A DNA stretch of 64,000 nucleotides from Marinilabiliaceae bacterium (GCA_016933045.1 JAFGBR010000050.1:124001-188000), one strand, 5' to 3'. Counted from the stretch's first letter, positions 36,595 through 45,775 are shown. Notes: a model not told the origin generated them from the letters alone. Made by a program: numbers and translations.

Positions 36595-37368
36595 TTAATT
36601 GTTTCGAATTGAGCTGATAAATTTTTTTATATCGTTTTCAAAATTTGAACTCTTGCTTAACATTTTAATAAATGCACTGCCAATAATTGCTCCCTTCGAA
36701 TATTTACATGCTTCGGTAAACGATTCATGATCGCCAATTCCAAACCCAATTAAAGTAGGATTTTTTAAATTAAGATTATTTACACGAGTAAAATAGGCCA
36801 ACTGAGCTTCAGACAACCCTTTTTTGGCACCTGTTACAGCAGCCGACGACACCATATAAATAAAACCTTTAGTATTGTCATCAATAAGTTTGATTCTTGC
36901 ATCGGGAGTTTGTGGCGTTATTAAAAAAATATTAGTTACACCTGCATTTTCAAATAGTTGCTGATGCTCTTCGTAATACTCATTAAAAGGAAGATCGGGT
37001 ATTATTACCCCATCAACACCAACTTCTGCACATTTATTAATAAATTTTTCAATACCAAATTTATGAACCGGATTTATATATCCCATTAAAATTATAGGAA
37101 TCGAAACAGTCTTCCGAACCTCTTTCAGTTGTTCAAACAATTTGGAAATAGACATTCCATTTTTTAATGCGGTTAAGCTACTGGCCTGTATTGTTGGGCC
37201 ATCGGCCAACGGATCGGAAAAAGGCATACCTATTTCAACCAGGTCAGTACCATTTTTTTCCAGTGATTGAATAATAGTGTTTGTATCATTCAGATTTGGA
37301 TAACCAGCCGTGAAATAAACAGATAATATATCTTTTTTGTTTTTAAATAATTGATTTATTCGATTCAT
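36595..37368 (-). CDS. trpA: Tryptophan synthase alpha subunit
   Basis: TrpA cleaves indole-3-glycerol phosphate to indole and glyceraldehyde 3-phosphate. The 257-residue TIM barrel has catalytic Glu45 and Asp56 in EIGMPFSDPLADGPT, corresponding to Glu49 and Asp60 of the Salmonella enzyme. GYINPV and the phosphate-binding GFGIGDHE follow. It is the last gene of the operon and its start overlaps the methyltransferase-like gene by 4 bases, so trpB and trpA are separated, although their products form one complex. Confidence 0.97.
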   Translation of the reverse strand: MNRINQLFKNKKDILSVYFTAGYPNLNDTNTIIQSLEKNGTDLVEIGMPFSDPLADGPTIQASSLTALKNGMSISKLFEQLKEVRKTVSIPIILMGYINPVHKFGIEKFINKCAEVGVDGVIIPDLPFNEYYEEHQQLFENAGVTNIFLITPQTPDARIKLIDDNTKGFIYMVSSAAVTGAKKGLSEAQLAYFTRVNNLNLKNPTLIGFGIGDHESFTEACKYSKGAIIGSAFIKMLSKSSNFENDIKKFISSIRNN

Positions 37369-38078
37369 ATTGATTTTACTTTTTTCCTAATTATTAAACA
37401 TTGATTAGCTCCTTTCTGAAACTCATAAGGAACATTACAAATGTGTGTTTGGTATTTTTCTTTACGTAAAATTTTCACAACATCTCGCAGGTATGGCGAT
37501 TCTTTTCCCGACAACCCATACAATGGGAAAATCCTACATTCTTTAGCAACTCGCATCATCTCCATTATTGATTTGATATGAAAATCGAGCGAATAATAAT
37601 CACTATACAAAAATAAAAAGTGAGAGCATAAAGCAATATCAAAACTATGATTTGCAAAATTCAAATGAGGTAAACTACCTGCAACATAACGGCCTTCATC
37701 TTTTCCATTTTCATAATCGCTTAAAAAATCATCCATTGCTTTTCGTCGTATTTCCGAAAGATGTTCAACCGACCGGTAAATATCCCATTTAAAAAGATGT
37801 TGCTTTTGTTTTATCTGATCTATTAAACTATCAAATGAAATTTTTATGTTTCTTTGAATTTCCTCCCTTTGCTTTTCATAAATTGGATCGATAGAAACCA
37901 CCTGAATATCTTTTGATGACATATAAGCATTAAAACTTGATGGCCCTGATGCACAATCTATGTATGACACTTTATCATCTAACCCAAATAGATTGAACAT
38001 GTGCAGATAATCTTTCCCGTTTCGACCCAAGGGAATAACCTCGTCCAGAATAATGGAGGAATATTCTGATGTCTCCAT
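37365..38078 (-). CDS. SAM-dependent methyltransferase-like protein inside the trp operon
   Basis: The 237-residue protein shows a class I methyltransferase pattern. Motif I reads YIDCASGPSSF (Asp41 to Phe49), with G-P-S replacing the glycine-rich turn. An acidic Asp64 ends the second strand (VVSIDPIY), and a motif IV-like stretch FDIALCSHFLFLYSD is near 145-160. A charged helical insertion fills about 68-130. It starts 6 bases after trpB and overlaps trpA by 4 bases. I know of no step in tryptophan synthesis that requires it. A small-molecule or protein methyltransferase is the most likely class; a loss of catalysis cannot be excluded. Confidence 0.65.
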   Translation of the reverse strand: METSEYSSIILDEVIPLGRNGKDYLHMFNLFGLDDKVSYIDCASGPSSFNAYMSSKDIQVVSIDPIYEKQREEIQRNIKISFDSLIDQIKQKQHLFKWDIYRSVEHLSEIRRKAMDDFLSDYENGKDEGRYVAGSLPHLNFANHSFDIALCSHFLFLYSDYYSLDFHIKSIMEMMRVAKECRIFPLYGLSGKESPYLRDVVKILRKEKYQTHICNVPYEFQKGANQCLIIRKKVKSI

Positions 38079-38084
38079 AGCATA

Positions 38085-39272
38085 TTATTTAAGATGAAAA
38101 CGATTCATATATGTTTCCAAATCCTTGTCTCCTCTACCCGATACTGTAATAACAACATTATCTTCTTTATTAAATTTCATCTTTTTTAAAGCAGCTAAGG
38201 CATGAGCCGATTCTAACGCCGGTATGATTCCTTCCAAAAGAGTTAACTCACGCACGGCTTCTAAAGCTTCATCATCGGTTGCAGATAAAAAAATGGCACG
38301 TCCAGTATCCTTTAGATGCGAATGCTGTGGCCCAATTCCCGGATAATCTAACCCGGCCGAAATAGAATATGGTTCAATTATTTGACCATCATCATCCTGC
38401 ATCAGATAGGTTTTACTACCATGAATAATTCCTATATCGCCCAATGCAATAGTTGCAGCTGTTTCACCAGAATCAATTCCCAAACCACTTGCTTCAACTG
38501 CAACAAGTATAACCGATTCTTCATCAAGAAAATGATAAAAAGACCCTGCTGCATTACTACCGCCTCCAACACATGCAATAACATAATCGGGATTTTCTTT
38601 TCCGGTTTTTTCTTTCATCTGCACCTTAATCTCCTCACTAATAACAGCCTGAAGACGAGCCACCATGTCGGGATAAGGATGTGGCCCAACCACCGAACCT
38701 ATTAAATAAAATGTATCTTCAGGATTACATATCCAATCGCGCAAAGCTTCATTTGTAGCATCTTTAAGTGTTTTGTTTCCCGAACGTGCAGGCACAACTT
38801 CAGCACCTAACATCTTCATGCGTACCACATTAGGAGCCTGACGCTCTATATCGGTTTCGCCCATATAAACTACACATTTTAAACCCATAAGAGCACATGC
38901 CGTTGCAGTGGCAACACCGTGCTGTCCGGCTCCCGTCTCAGCAATAATACGCTCTTTACCCATTTTTTTGGCTATTAATATTTGCCCAACGGTATTGTTA
39001 ATTTTATGTGCTCCGGTATGATTTAAATCTTCTCTTTTAAGAAAAATATTTGTATTATACTTTTCCGAAAGTCGTTTTGCATAATACAAGGGCGATGGAC
39101 GGCCAACATAATCCTTTAACAAACTCAAATACTCCTTCTGAAATTCTTCTGAATTTATTATATCAAGATATCTGGCACTCAAATCGTCAATATTTGGCTG
39201 AAGCATCTCAGGAATGTAAGCTCCTCCAAATCGGCCATAACGGCCTTTTTTATCAGCATGGTAATTTGCCAT
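38085..39272 (-). CDS. trpB: Tryptophan synthase beta subunit
   Basis: TrpB condenses indole with serine using pyridoxal phosphate. The 395-residue protein has the PLP lysine in [10 protein letters not shown] (near residue 86), the phosphate-binding GGGSNAAG loop near 231-238, and the typical [10 protein letters not shown] start. It is the TrpB1 type that pairs with TrpA. Confidence 0.97.
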   Translation of the reverse strand: MANYHADKKGRYGRFGGAYIPEMLQPNIDDLSARYLDIINSEEFQKEYLSLLKDYVGRPSPLYYAKRLSEKYNTNIFLKREDLNHTGAHKINNTVGQILIAKKMGKERIIAETGAGQHGVATATACALMGLKCVVYMGETDIERQAPNVVRMKMLGAEVVPARSGNKTLKDATNEALRDWICNPEDTFYLIGSVVGPHPYPDMVARLQAVISEEIKVQMKEKTGKENPDYVIACVGGGSNAAGSFYHFLDEESVILVAVEASGLGIDSGETAATIALGDIGIIHGSKTYLMQDDDGQIIEPYSISAGLDYPGIGPQHSHLKDTGRAIFLSATDDEALEAVRELTLLEGIIPALESAHALAALKKMKFNKEDNVVITVSGRGDKDLETYMNRFHLK

Positions 39273-39328
39273 TTTATATAAAAATTACTCTTAAATTAAT
39301 GATAATGAATTACTTTTTCAACCTGTAT

Positions 39329-39961
39329 TTATAGCCTTCCTAGTTTTTTAAAAAACTGCGTAAGCCATTCAATATTTTTTAATGACGGAGAAATCTCAAA
39401 TTTACTATTGATATCTAATGCATATAACGATGAAATATTTATTTCTTCAACAGCATATGCATCGTCAGGCCCAATTCCCCCACTCAAGATAAAAGGTTTT
39501 TCCGAATCATATTTTTTTAACAATGACCAATCGAATTTTTTTCCTGATCCTCCATATTTAACCGATTTCGTGTCAAACAAAAAGTAATTACTTACTGTTT
39601 CGTAACTTTCCAGTATTTTAAAATCAAATGACTCATCGGCCTGAAATGCTTTAATAACCTCAAAACCCTCATTTTGCAATGTTTTACATACCTCTGGTGT
39701 TTCATTACCATGCAATTGAGCAATATCAAGCCGATATTTTTTCATCTTTTCTAAAACTTCACTGGTCGATGAATTTACAAAAACACCTACCTTTTTTGCA
39801 TTCTTTACAAGATTTGGTATTTCAACCGAAAAATTGTCACCCACATATCTTAAAGAGGGAGAATAAAAAATGAATCCAACAAAATCAGGTTTTAATTCAA
39901 GCAGTTGCAATAAATTATCTTTATCGCGCATGCCACAAACTTTTATCTTCAAATCAATCAT
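39329..39961 (-). CDS. trpF: Phosphoribosylanthranilate isomerase
   Basis: TrpF converts phosphoribosylanthranilate to carboxyphenylamino-deoxyribulose phosphate. The 210-residue barrel has the catalytic Cys9 in KVCGMRD and the acid in FLFDTKS near 132. ILSGGIGPDDA near 155 binds phosphate. It ends 56 bases before trpB and starts 4 bases after trpC. Confidence 0.95.
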   Translation of the reverse strand: MIDLKIKVCGMRDKDNLLQLLELKPDFVGFIFYSPSLRYVGDNFSVEIPNLVKNAKKVGVFVNSSTSEVLEKMKKYRLDIAQLHGNETPEVCKTLQNEGFEVIKAFQADESFDFKILESYETVSNYFLFDTKSVKYGGSGKKFDWSLLKKYDSEKPFILSGGIGPDDAYAVEEINISSLYALDINSKFEISPSLKNIEWLTQFFKKLGRL

Positions 39962-39965
39962 TGAA

Positions 39966-40766
39966 TTAAATATTTAATAATGCCTTATTTAAGTCATTAC
40001 AAAACAACTTACAAGCTTCCCCGGGGTTTTCTTGTTTCATAAAGTTTTCTCCTATTAAAAAACCGGAAAACCCGTGTTTCTTTAAATAAACTATATCATC
40101 AACGGAATGAATACCACTTTCACTAATCTTAATTATATCAGACGGCATGTGTGATGCCAACTCAACACTACGTTCCAGATTAACTGTAAAAGTTTTAAGA
40201 TCGCGGTTATTGACCCCCACCACATCAACATATTCATTCACAAGGTCAAGCTCTTCGCGGTTATGAACTTCCATTAACACAGAAAGTCCCAGTTCATGAG
40301 CTTTTGCTCCAAGTTCTTTAGCTTCGTTATTGGTTAAAATGGCAGCTATTAACAATATTGCACTCGCTCCAATTGCCTTGGCTTCGTAAACCTGGTAAGT
40401 ATCAATCATGAAGTCTTTTCGTAAAACCGGAATATCAACTACACTCCGGCCAACCATCAAGTCATCGAAACTACCACCAAAAAAATGATTATCAGTTAAA
40501 ATTGACAAGGCCGAAACGCCAGCGTTCTGATATCCAACAACAACATCCTGAGGCTTAACACAATCATTAATAACACCTTTCGATGGCGATTGTCTCTTAA
40601 ACTCTGCAATAATACCGTTTTTTTTGCTATCAGTAAGAAACGCTTTTAATGACAAACACTCGGTTTCAAAATATTTTTCTTTCGATAGTTGCTCTATTGA
40701 TACTAGCAATTTAGCCGTGGCAACTTCTTCCCTTTTTCGTGCAACTATTTTATCCAGAATAGTCAT
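39966..40766 (-). CDS. trpC: Indole-3-glycerol phosphate synthase
   Basis: TrpC closes the indole ring. The 266-residue protein is not fused to TrpF. Catalytic Lys residues lie in IIAEFKRQSPSKG (near 55) and LRKDFMID (near 116); the Glu is in VLMEVH; GVNNRDLKTF and KISESGI complete the family pattern. It is separated from trpD by 1 base. Confidence 0.96.
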   Translation of the reverse strand: MTILDKIVARKREEVATAKLLVSIEQLSKEKYFETECLSLKAFLTDSKKNGIIAEFKRQSPSKGVINDCVKPQDVVVGYQNAGVSALSILTDNHFFGGSFDDLMVGRSVVDIPVLRKDFMIDTYQVYEAKAIGASAILLIAAILTNNEAKELGAKAHELGLSVLMEVHNREELDLVNEYVDVVGVNNRDLKTFTVNLERSVELASHMPSDIIKISESGIHSVDDIVYLKKHGFSGFLIGENFMKQENPGEACKLFCNDLNKALLNI

Positions 40767-40767
40767 C

Positions 40768-41760
40768 TTATATTTCTAATAAGGTTTTTAGTGATTTTTT
40801 TGCCTTTCCTTCTAACAATGAATCGGTTGCTTCTTCTAAACATGAATCAATTGTTTTTGATGAATCAATACATTGCAAAGCCAGTGCTGCATTAGCAATT
40901 ACTACATTGTTCTGAGCCTCTGTTCCTTTACCTTCAAGTATGCTTGTGAATATCTGAGCAGCTTCGGGAACTGAATTACCACCAAAAATATCTTCTTGTC
41001 TAATTTGTTTCATTTTTAAATCGGCTGCGATCATCATTTGTTCCCCATTTCGAAATATTGCTTTAAACGGACTGGTAAGAGATATTTCATCATATCCGTC
41101 TAAGCTGTGTAAAATTACATAATTCTTATCTCCATTTTGATAAATATAATTATACAAACGAGCCAATTCCAAATCAAAAACTCCAACAAGTTGATTTTGA
41201 GGCGATGATGGATTCACCATTGGCCCCAACATATTAAAAAAAGTTTTTAATCCTAATTCACGTCTTATAGGTGCAATGGCTTTCATGGCAGGATGAAACA
41301 TTGGAGCATGCAAAAAACATATTCCAGCTTTATCTAATTGTTTTTTTAATTTCGATTCATCATTAGTAAATTTATACCCAAAATGTTCCATTACATTTGA
41401 TGATCCACACGACGACGAAACTCCGTAATTTCCATGTTTCGATACTTTTTGTCCTGCACCTGCCACCACAAGAGATGCCAAAGTAGATATATTAAAAGTA
41501 TGTTTTCCATCGCCACCTGTACCACACATGTCAATCGTTATATAATCACTTAGATCAACAGGTATACGCAATTCTAAAAGGGCATCGCGAAAACCCGAAA
41601 GTTCGTCAACTGTAACTTTACGCATCATAAAAACAGTTACAAACGCAACAACTTCCGATTTATTATATACATCTTTTGTTATGTTTATAAGTATATCTTT
41701 GGCTTCATTTCTTGTTAATGTTTGAAAATCAAAAAGTCGTTTTAATATATCACGAAGCAT
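40768..41760 (-). CDS. trpD: Anthranilate phosphoribosyltransferase
   Basis: TrpD transfers phosphoribose from PRPP to anthranilate. The 330-residue protein has the PRPP-binding DMCGTGGDGKHTFNIST near 78-94, KHGNYGVSS near 110, and NMLGPMVNP near 180. It is not fused to the TrpG amidotransferase. It lies 58 bases after trpG. Confidence 0.96.
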   Translation of the reverse strand: MLRDILKRLFDFQTLTRNEAKDILINITKDVYNKSEVVAFVTVFMMRKVTVDELSGFRDALLELRIPVDLSDYITIDMCGTGGDGKHTFNISTLASLVVAGAGQKVSKHGNYGVSSSCGSSNVMEHFGYKFTNDESKLKKQLDKAGICFLHAPMFHPAMKAIAPIRRELGLKTFFNMLGPMVNPSSPQNQLVGVFDLELARLYNYIYQNGDKNYVILHSLDGYDEISLTSPFKAIFRNGEQMMIAADLKMKQIRQEDIFGGNSVPEAAQIFTSILEGKGTEAQNNVVIANAALALQCIDSSKTIDSCLEEATDSLLEGKAKKSLKTLLEI

Positions 41761-41818
41761 ATTTATATTTTTTTAAACAATGATTAATAAATAGTTATAG
41801 TTTACTGATTGCAAATAA

Positions 41819-42388
41819 TTATTTTTCAATCCAATTTCTTATCATCTGTTTTCCATGTTCTGTTAAAATACTTTCGGGATGAAATTGAACACCGCGTACA
41901 TCATAACTTTTATGTTTTATTCCCATAATTTGGCCTTCGGCATCACGACTAGTAATTATCAAATCAGTTGGTAAATCATTTTCATTTACAACCCACGAAT
42001 GATAACGACCTGCTAAAAAAGTATCAGGAACTTTATTAAACAATATTTCAGAACGATCAACTACTAAAATTGGTGTAGAAACACCATGAAAAACCTTGTT
42101 TAAATTTCGTATACTACCTCCATAAACCTCACCAATAGCCTGACATCCTAAACAAACGCCCAATATACATTTAGAGGCACCATAAGTTTTAATCACCGAT
42201 TTTAAAATACCTGCTTCATTTGGTACTCCGGGACCTGGCGATAAAATTATCTTATCATATTTCCCAACATCATCAAGTGATATTTCATCATTACGAAATA
42301 CATCAACTTTTTGATTGGTAATTTCTTCTACATAATGAACTAAATTATATGTAAATGAATCGTAATTATCTAAAACTAATACTTTCAT
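41819..42388 (-). CDS. trpG: Anthranilate synthase glutamine amidotransferase subunit
   Basis: TrpG supplies ammonia to TrpE. The 189-residue class I amidotransferase has the nucleophile Cys in LGVCLGCQ (near residue 79) and the His/Glu pair in FHPESIL (near 169). In species with a single PabA-type gene it may also serve p-aminobenzoate synthesis. It is separated from trpE by 129 bases with a marked structure (42415-42479). Confidence 0.94.
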   Translation of the reverse strand: MKVLVLDNYDSFTYNLVHYVEEITNQKVDVFRNDEISLDDVGKYDKIILSPGPGVPNEAGILKSVIKTYGASKCILGVCLGCQAIGEVYGGSIRNLNKVFHGVSTPILVVDRSEILFNKVPDTFLAGRYHSWVVNENDLPTDLIITSRDAEGQIMGIKHKSYDVRGVQFHPESILTEHGKQMIRNWIEK

Positions 42389-42414
42389 CCGTAAAAAATT
42401 TTAAAATTAAAGCC

Positions 42415-42479
42415 AAATGAAACTCGCATGTGAATTTTCATCCCTGTTTGTGTTTTTAACGAACATGCTCGTTTCACTT
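42415..42479 (-). other. Structured element between trpE and trpG with tandem G-A internal loop
   Basis: On the mRNA (minus) strand, TGAAAC-GA-GCATG and CATGC-GA-GTTTCA pair over 11 bp around a 33-base loop. The internal loop is GA opposite GA, forming CGAG/CGAG, a known stable tandem sheared G-A motif in RNA. A-T pairs extend the base past one mismatch. There is no U tract, so it is not a terminator. It occupies the only large gap in the front half of an otherwise compact operon. Possible roles are RNA processing, control of TrpG relative to TrpE, or a ligand-binding leader; the same palindrome could instead bind a protein as DNA. Confidence 0.5.
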
Positions 42480-42517
42480 ATTTATATTTTACTTTATAAC
42501 TACCCAATAAAAAAATA

Positions 42518-43933
42518 TTAAAATTCCGAAGCTAACTCTATTGCTTTTTTCAAAGCTCCAAGTTTGTTGTTCACTTCGTTTAATTCACTTTCTTCAACAG
42601 ATTCAGAAACTACACCAGCTCCTGCCTGGTAAAACAGGGTGTTATTTTTACTTAAAAATGTTCGTATAGATATAGCTTGATTAAAACTTCCATCGAAACC
42701 AATATATCCAATACATCCTCCATAATATCCACGGTTTTGATTTTCGTATTTATCTATTAATTCCATAGCTTTATATTTTGGGGCTCCCGATAATGTTCCG
42801 GCCGGAAAAGTATCGGCCATTATTCTACATGTGTTTGAACCTTCTTTCAACTGACCTTTTACATCCGACACTAAATGAAGCACATGCGAATAATATTGAA
42901 CTTCTTTAAATGTTTTTACTATTACATTATTGCAGTTACGGCTTAAATCATTTCTTGCTAAATCGACCAGCATAACATGCTCGGCATTTTCTTTGGGATC
43001 CTGGCTTAACTGAACCGCTAAATCCTTATCCTTTGCATCATTTCCGGTACGCTTAAATGTTCCTGCAATAGGATTAATGGTGGCAATTCCATTTTCAATA
43101 ACTAATTGAGATTCGGGCGATGATCCAAAAATTTTATAACTACCATAGTCGAAAAAGAAAAGGTAAGGCGATGGATTTATATTACGCAATGCTCTGTAAA
43201 CATTAAATTCATCGCCCGAAAACTGTCTACTATACTGTCGCGATAATACTATTTGAAAAACATCACCTTTAAAGCAGTGTTCCTTACCTTTTGTTACCAT
43301 CTTCATAAACTCCTCATCAGAAATATTCGATAATTCATCTGACGAAGGAGAAAATTGGAAAGTAGGAATAGACCTGTTTTGTAACATTGGTACTATTTTA
43401 TCAAAATTACTTTTCTCATTTTCGAACAAATTCTCGACAAAGTAAAGCTGGTTTGTAAAATGGTTAAATGCAATAATGTTTTTATAAAATGAATATCGCA
43501 AATCAGGAATATCATGAGTCGATTTCCGTGGTGTTTTAAATTGTATTGTTTCGAAATACTGAACAGCATCGTACGACGAATATCCGAATAACCCATTTAC
43601 TTTTACCGGGTTATTAATATCTGTCACCTTAAAGGTATTAATAAACTCATCAAGCATTAACGGAACTTCCTGATAATCATTCAACTGCACCACCTCAGCT
43701 TCCTTACCCGGATAGTTCTTTGTTAAAATTCCATTGTGAATCTGAAAATCTGCTTCTGTTTGAAAACAGATATACGACATAGAATTATTATTTCCATGAT
43801 AATCACTACTCTCAAGCAGCAATGTATTGGGATAAATGTCTCTTAATCGCAAATACAAACTTACCGGGGTAACAACATCAGCCAAACCTGCTGGTATTTT
43901 CGAACATTTTGGTTTAATTATAATTTTTTTCAT
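42518..43933 (-). CDS. trpE: Anthranilate synthase component I
   Basis: TrpE makes anthranilate from chorismate with ammonia. The protein has 471 residues from the ATG at 43933; a TTG 15 bases earlier is possible. The chorismate-binding domain has VFQIVLSRQYSR, FGSSPE, NPIAGTFKRTG, DLARNDLSR and FPAGTLSGAPK in order. The N-terminal domain carries an LLESSD segment at about 36-41, matching the tryptophan feedback site LLES of other TrpE proteins, so feedback inhibition is expected. It is the first structural gene after the leader peptide and attenuator. Confidence 0.95.
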   Translation of the reverse strand: MKKIIIKPKCSKIPAGLADVVTPVSLYLRLRDIYPNTLLLESSDYHGNNNSMSYICFQTEADFQIHNGILTKNYPGKEAEVVQLNDYQEVPLMLDEFINTFKVTDINNPVKVNGLFGYSSYDAVQYFETIQFKTPRKSTHDIPDLRYSFYKNIIAFNHFTNQLYFVENLFENEKSNFDKIVPMLQNRSIPTFQFSPSSDELSNISDEEFMKMVTKGKEHCFKGDVFQIVLSRQYSRQFSGDEFNVYRALRNINPSPYLFFFDYGSYKIFGSSPESQLVIENGIATINPIAGTFKRTGNDAKDKDLAVQLSQDPKENAEHVMLVDLARNDLSRNCNNVIVKTFKEVQYYSHVLHLVSDVKGQLKEGSNTCRIMADTFPAGTLSGAPKYKAMELIDKYENQNRGYYGGCIGYIGFDGSFNQAISIRTFLSKNNTLFYQAGAGVVSESVEESELNEVNNKLGALKKAIELASEF

Positions 43934-43961
43934 ATCTAATTTTTTCAATCTTCATAAAAAT

Positions 43962-43996
43962 AAAAAAGGCTTACCGGAGTTTCGGTAAGCCTTTTT
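43962..43996 (-). terminator. trp attenuator terminator
   Basis: On the minus strand, GGCTTACCG-AAACTC-CGGTAAGCC is a perfect 9-bp stem preceded by five A and followed by six T, ending 28 bases before the trpE ATG. It lies 31 bases after the stop codon of a leader peptide with three Trp codons. A CGGAG in the leader (44040-44036) is complementary to CTCCG at the loop and start of the 3' arm, and so could form a competing antiterminator. Confidence 0.8.
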
Positions 43997-44026
43997 ATGT
44001 CGTTTATATACATAATGATGACGCTC

Positions 44027-44089
44027 TCACCTTCTCCGTTGAAAGTCAGTTTTACGCCACCACCAAATATTACTAATAGTTTGTTTCAT
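44027..44089 (-). CDS. trpL: trp operon leader peptide (TrpL) with three consecutive Trp codons
   Basis: The 20-residue frame begins at the ATG at 44089 and ends with TGA at 44029-44027. It encodes MKQTISNIWWWRKTDFQRRR, with Trp codons 9-11 at 44065-44057. Three tandem TGG codons, a short frame and a U-tailed terminator before trpE are the classic design of ribosome-mediated attenuation: when charged tRNA-Trp is scarce, the ribosome stalls on the Trp codons and the terminator is prevented. It was too short to be found by a length-limited search. A plus-strand AT-rich gap of about 160 bases separates it from the divergent gene. Confidence 0.85.
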   Translation of the reverse strand: MKQTISNIWWWRKTDFQRRR

Positions 44090-44248
44090 TTTGCTTTTTA
44101 CAGAATGCAATTTTATAAAAATGTTTTTGATATTGCAAATTCATTTTTCTGTTTTTATTTAAAAATTCATTCAATAACTTAACTCTATTAATTAAAAAAC
44201 CAGGTTTAAAAAAAAGTGTTAACATTATAATGCAAAAACATTTAAACT

Positions 44249-45775
44249 ATGGAAGATATTAAAAAAATCGAACTTCGAAATTTAAATATAAATGATTATC
44301 AAGGATTAAAAACATCAATGATTGAAGCATATAGTAATTGGCCCGGTGCCTACTGGAGCGAGGACCATATTGAAAAACTGCTTGATATTTTTCCCCAGGG
44401 CCAAATTGCTGTATTAGTTAATGGTGAAGTTGCCGGCTGTGCACTTTCTCTAATTATTAATTACGATCACTTTGGCGATGAACATACCTATAAAGATATT
44501 ACAGGTAACTATACTTTTAACACTCACTTTCCTAAAGGAGATGTTTTATATGGCATTGATGTTTTTATCCGCCCCGATTACAGAGGTTTACGTTTGGGAC
44601 GACGGCTTTACGATGCCCGAAAAGAGCTATGCGAAAAACTAAATTTAAAATCGATAATTTTTGGCGGACGAATACCTAATTATCACAAATACTCAGAACA
44701 TCTAACACCAAAAGAGTTTATACAAAAAGTTAAGATGAAAGAGATTCATGATCCAACACTCAATTTTCAATTATCTAACGATTTTCATGTTAAAAAAATA
44801 TTAAAAGGATACTTACCGGGCGATAAAGAATCGAAAGATTATGCTGTATTACTTCAATGGGACAACATTTATTATACAAAAAAAGATCGTAAAATAAATC
44901 AGAATAAATCTGTTGTAAGATTAGGTTTAGTACAATGGCAAATGCGACCTTATCATCATCTTGATGAATTATTTGAAAGCGTTGTATTTTTTGTAGATGC
45001 TGTGTCGGGTTATAAAAGCGATTTTATTCTGTTTCCTGAATTCTTCAACGCACCTCTAATGTCGAAATTTAACGATTTAACCGAGGCTCAGGCTATCAGA
45101 CATTTAGCTTCGCACACCGAAGAGATCAGGAAAAAATTTATGGAACTTGCCATTAGCTACAATGTGAATATTATAACCGGCTCAATGCCATCTTTAAGAG
45201 GTGAAAATCTTTTTAATGTAGGATACTTATGCAGACGGAATGGCACTTATGAAGAGTATGAGAAACTTCACGTCACCCCTGATGAAACAAAATTCTGGGG
45301 TCTAACTGGAGGTGTTAAAATAAAAACTATGGAAACCGATTGTGGAAAAATAGGAGTGTTGATTTGTTACGACGTTGAATTTCCCGAGCTAAGCCGTATT
45401 ATGGCCGATCAGGGTATGAAAATATTATTTGTTCCTTTTCTAACTGATACGCAAAATGGTTATTCAAGAGTTCGTCATTGCTCACAGGCTCGTGCCATCG
45501 AAAATGAGTGCTATGTGGCTATTGCTGGTTCAGTTGGAAACTTGCCAAAAGTTGAAAATATGGATATTCAATACGCTCAAAGTGTAGTATTTACTCCCTG
45601 CGATTTTTCTTTTCCCTCAAATGGTGTTAAAGCTGAAGCAACACCAAATACTGAAATGATTTTAGTTGCCGATGTTGATTTAGATCTTCTTGCTGAATTA
45701 CATACCTATGGTAGTGTGCGAAACTTGAAAGATCGTCGGTTAGATCTTTTTGAAATAAAACTTAATAAGTTATAA
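44249..45775 (+). CDS. GNAT acetyltransferase fused to a carbon-nitrogen hydrolase (nitrilase superfamily)
   Basis: The 508-residue fusion has an N-terminal GNAT domain (about 1-200) with the acetyl-CoA loop RGLRLGRRLYDARKEL near 111-126. The C-terminal nitrilase-superfamily domain (about 225-500) has the catalytic triad Glu264 in LFPEFF, Lys339 in YEKLHV and Cys373 in LICYDVEFPE. The domain pair is known in bacteria, but its substrate is not established; an amide made or consumed by the two activities is possible. It is transcribed divergently from the trp operon and is followed by a bidirectional terminator. Confidence 0.92.
   Translation: MEDIKKIELRNLNINDYQGLKTSMIEAYSNWPGAYWSEDHIEKLLDIFPQGQIAVLVNGEVAGCALSLIINYDHFGDEHTYKDITGNYTFNTHFPKGDVLYGIDVFIRPDYRGLRLGRRLYDARKELCEKLNLKSIIFGGRIPNYHKYSEHLTPKEFIQKVKMKEIHDPTLNFQLSNDFHVKKILKGYLPGDKESKDYAVLLQWDNIYYTKKDRKINQNKSVVRLGLVQWQMRPYHHLDELFESVVFFVDAVSGYKSDFILFPEFFNAPLMSKFNDLTEAQAIRHLASHTEEIRKKFMELAISYNVNIITGSMPSLRGENLFNVGYLCRRNGTYEEYEKLHVTPDETKFWGLTGGVKIKTMETDCGKIGVLICYDVEFPELSRIMADQGMKILFVPFLTDTQNGYSRVRHCSQARAIENECYVAIAGSVGNLPKVENMDIQYAQSVVFTPCDFSFPSNGVKAEATPNTEMILVADVDLDLLAELHTYGSVRNLKDRRLDLFEIKLNKL

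Larger units (their letters stand above)
43934..44248. other. Divergent regulatory region between trpE and the GNAT-nitrilase gene
   Basis: It contains the attenuator and trpL described separately. Upstream of trpL on the minus strand, TGAATTTG near 44139-44132 matches the -7 consensus at all but one base and is about 43 bases from the trpL start, so it may be the trp promoter. No -33 TTG is present at the right distance. No plus-strand promoter match is evident in the AT-rich part before 44249. Confidence 0.4.
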
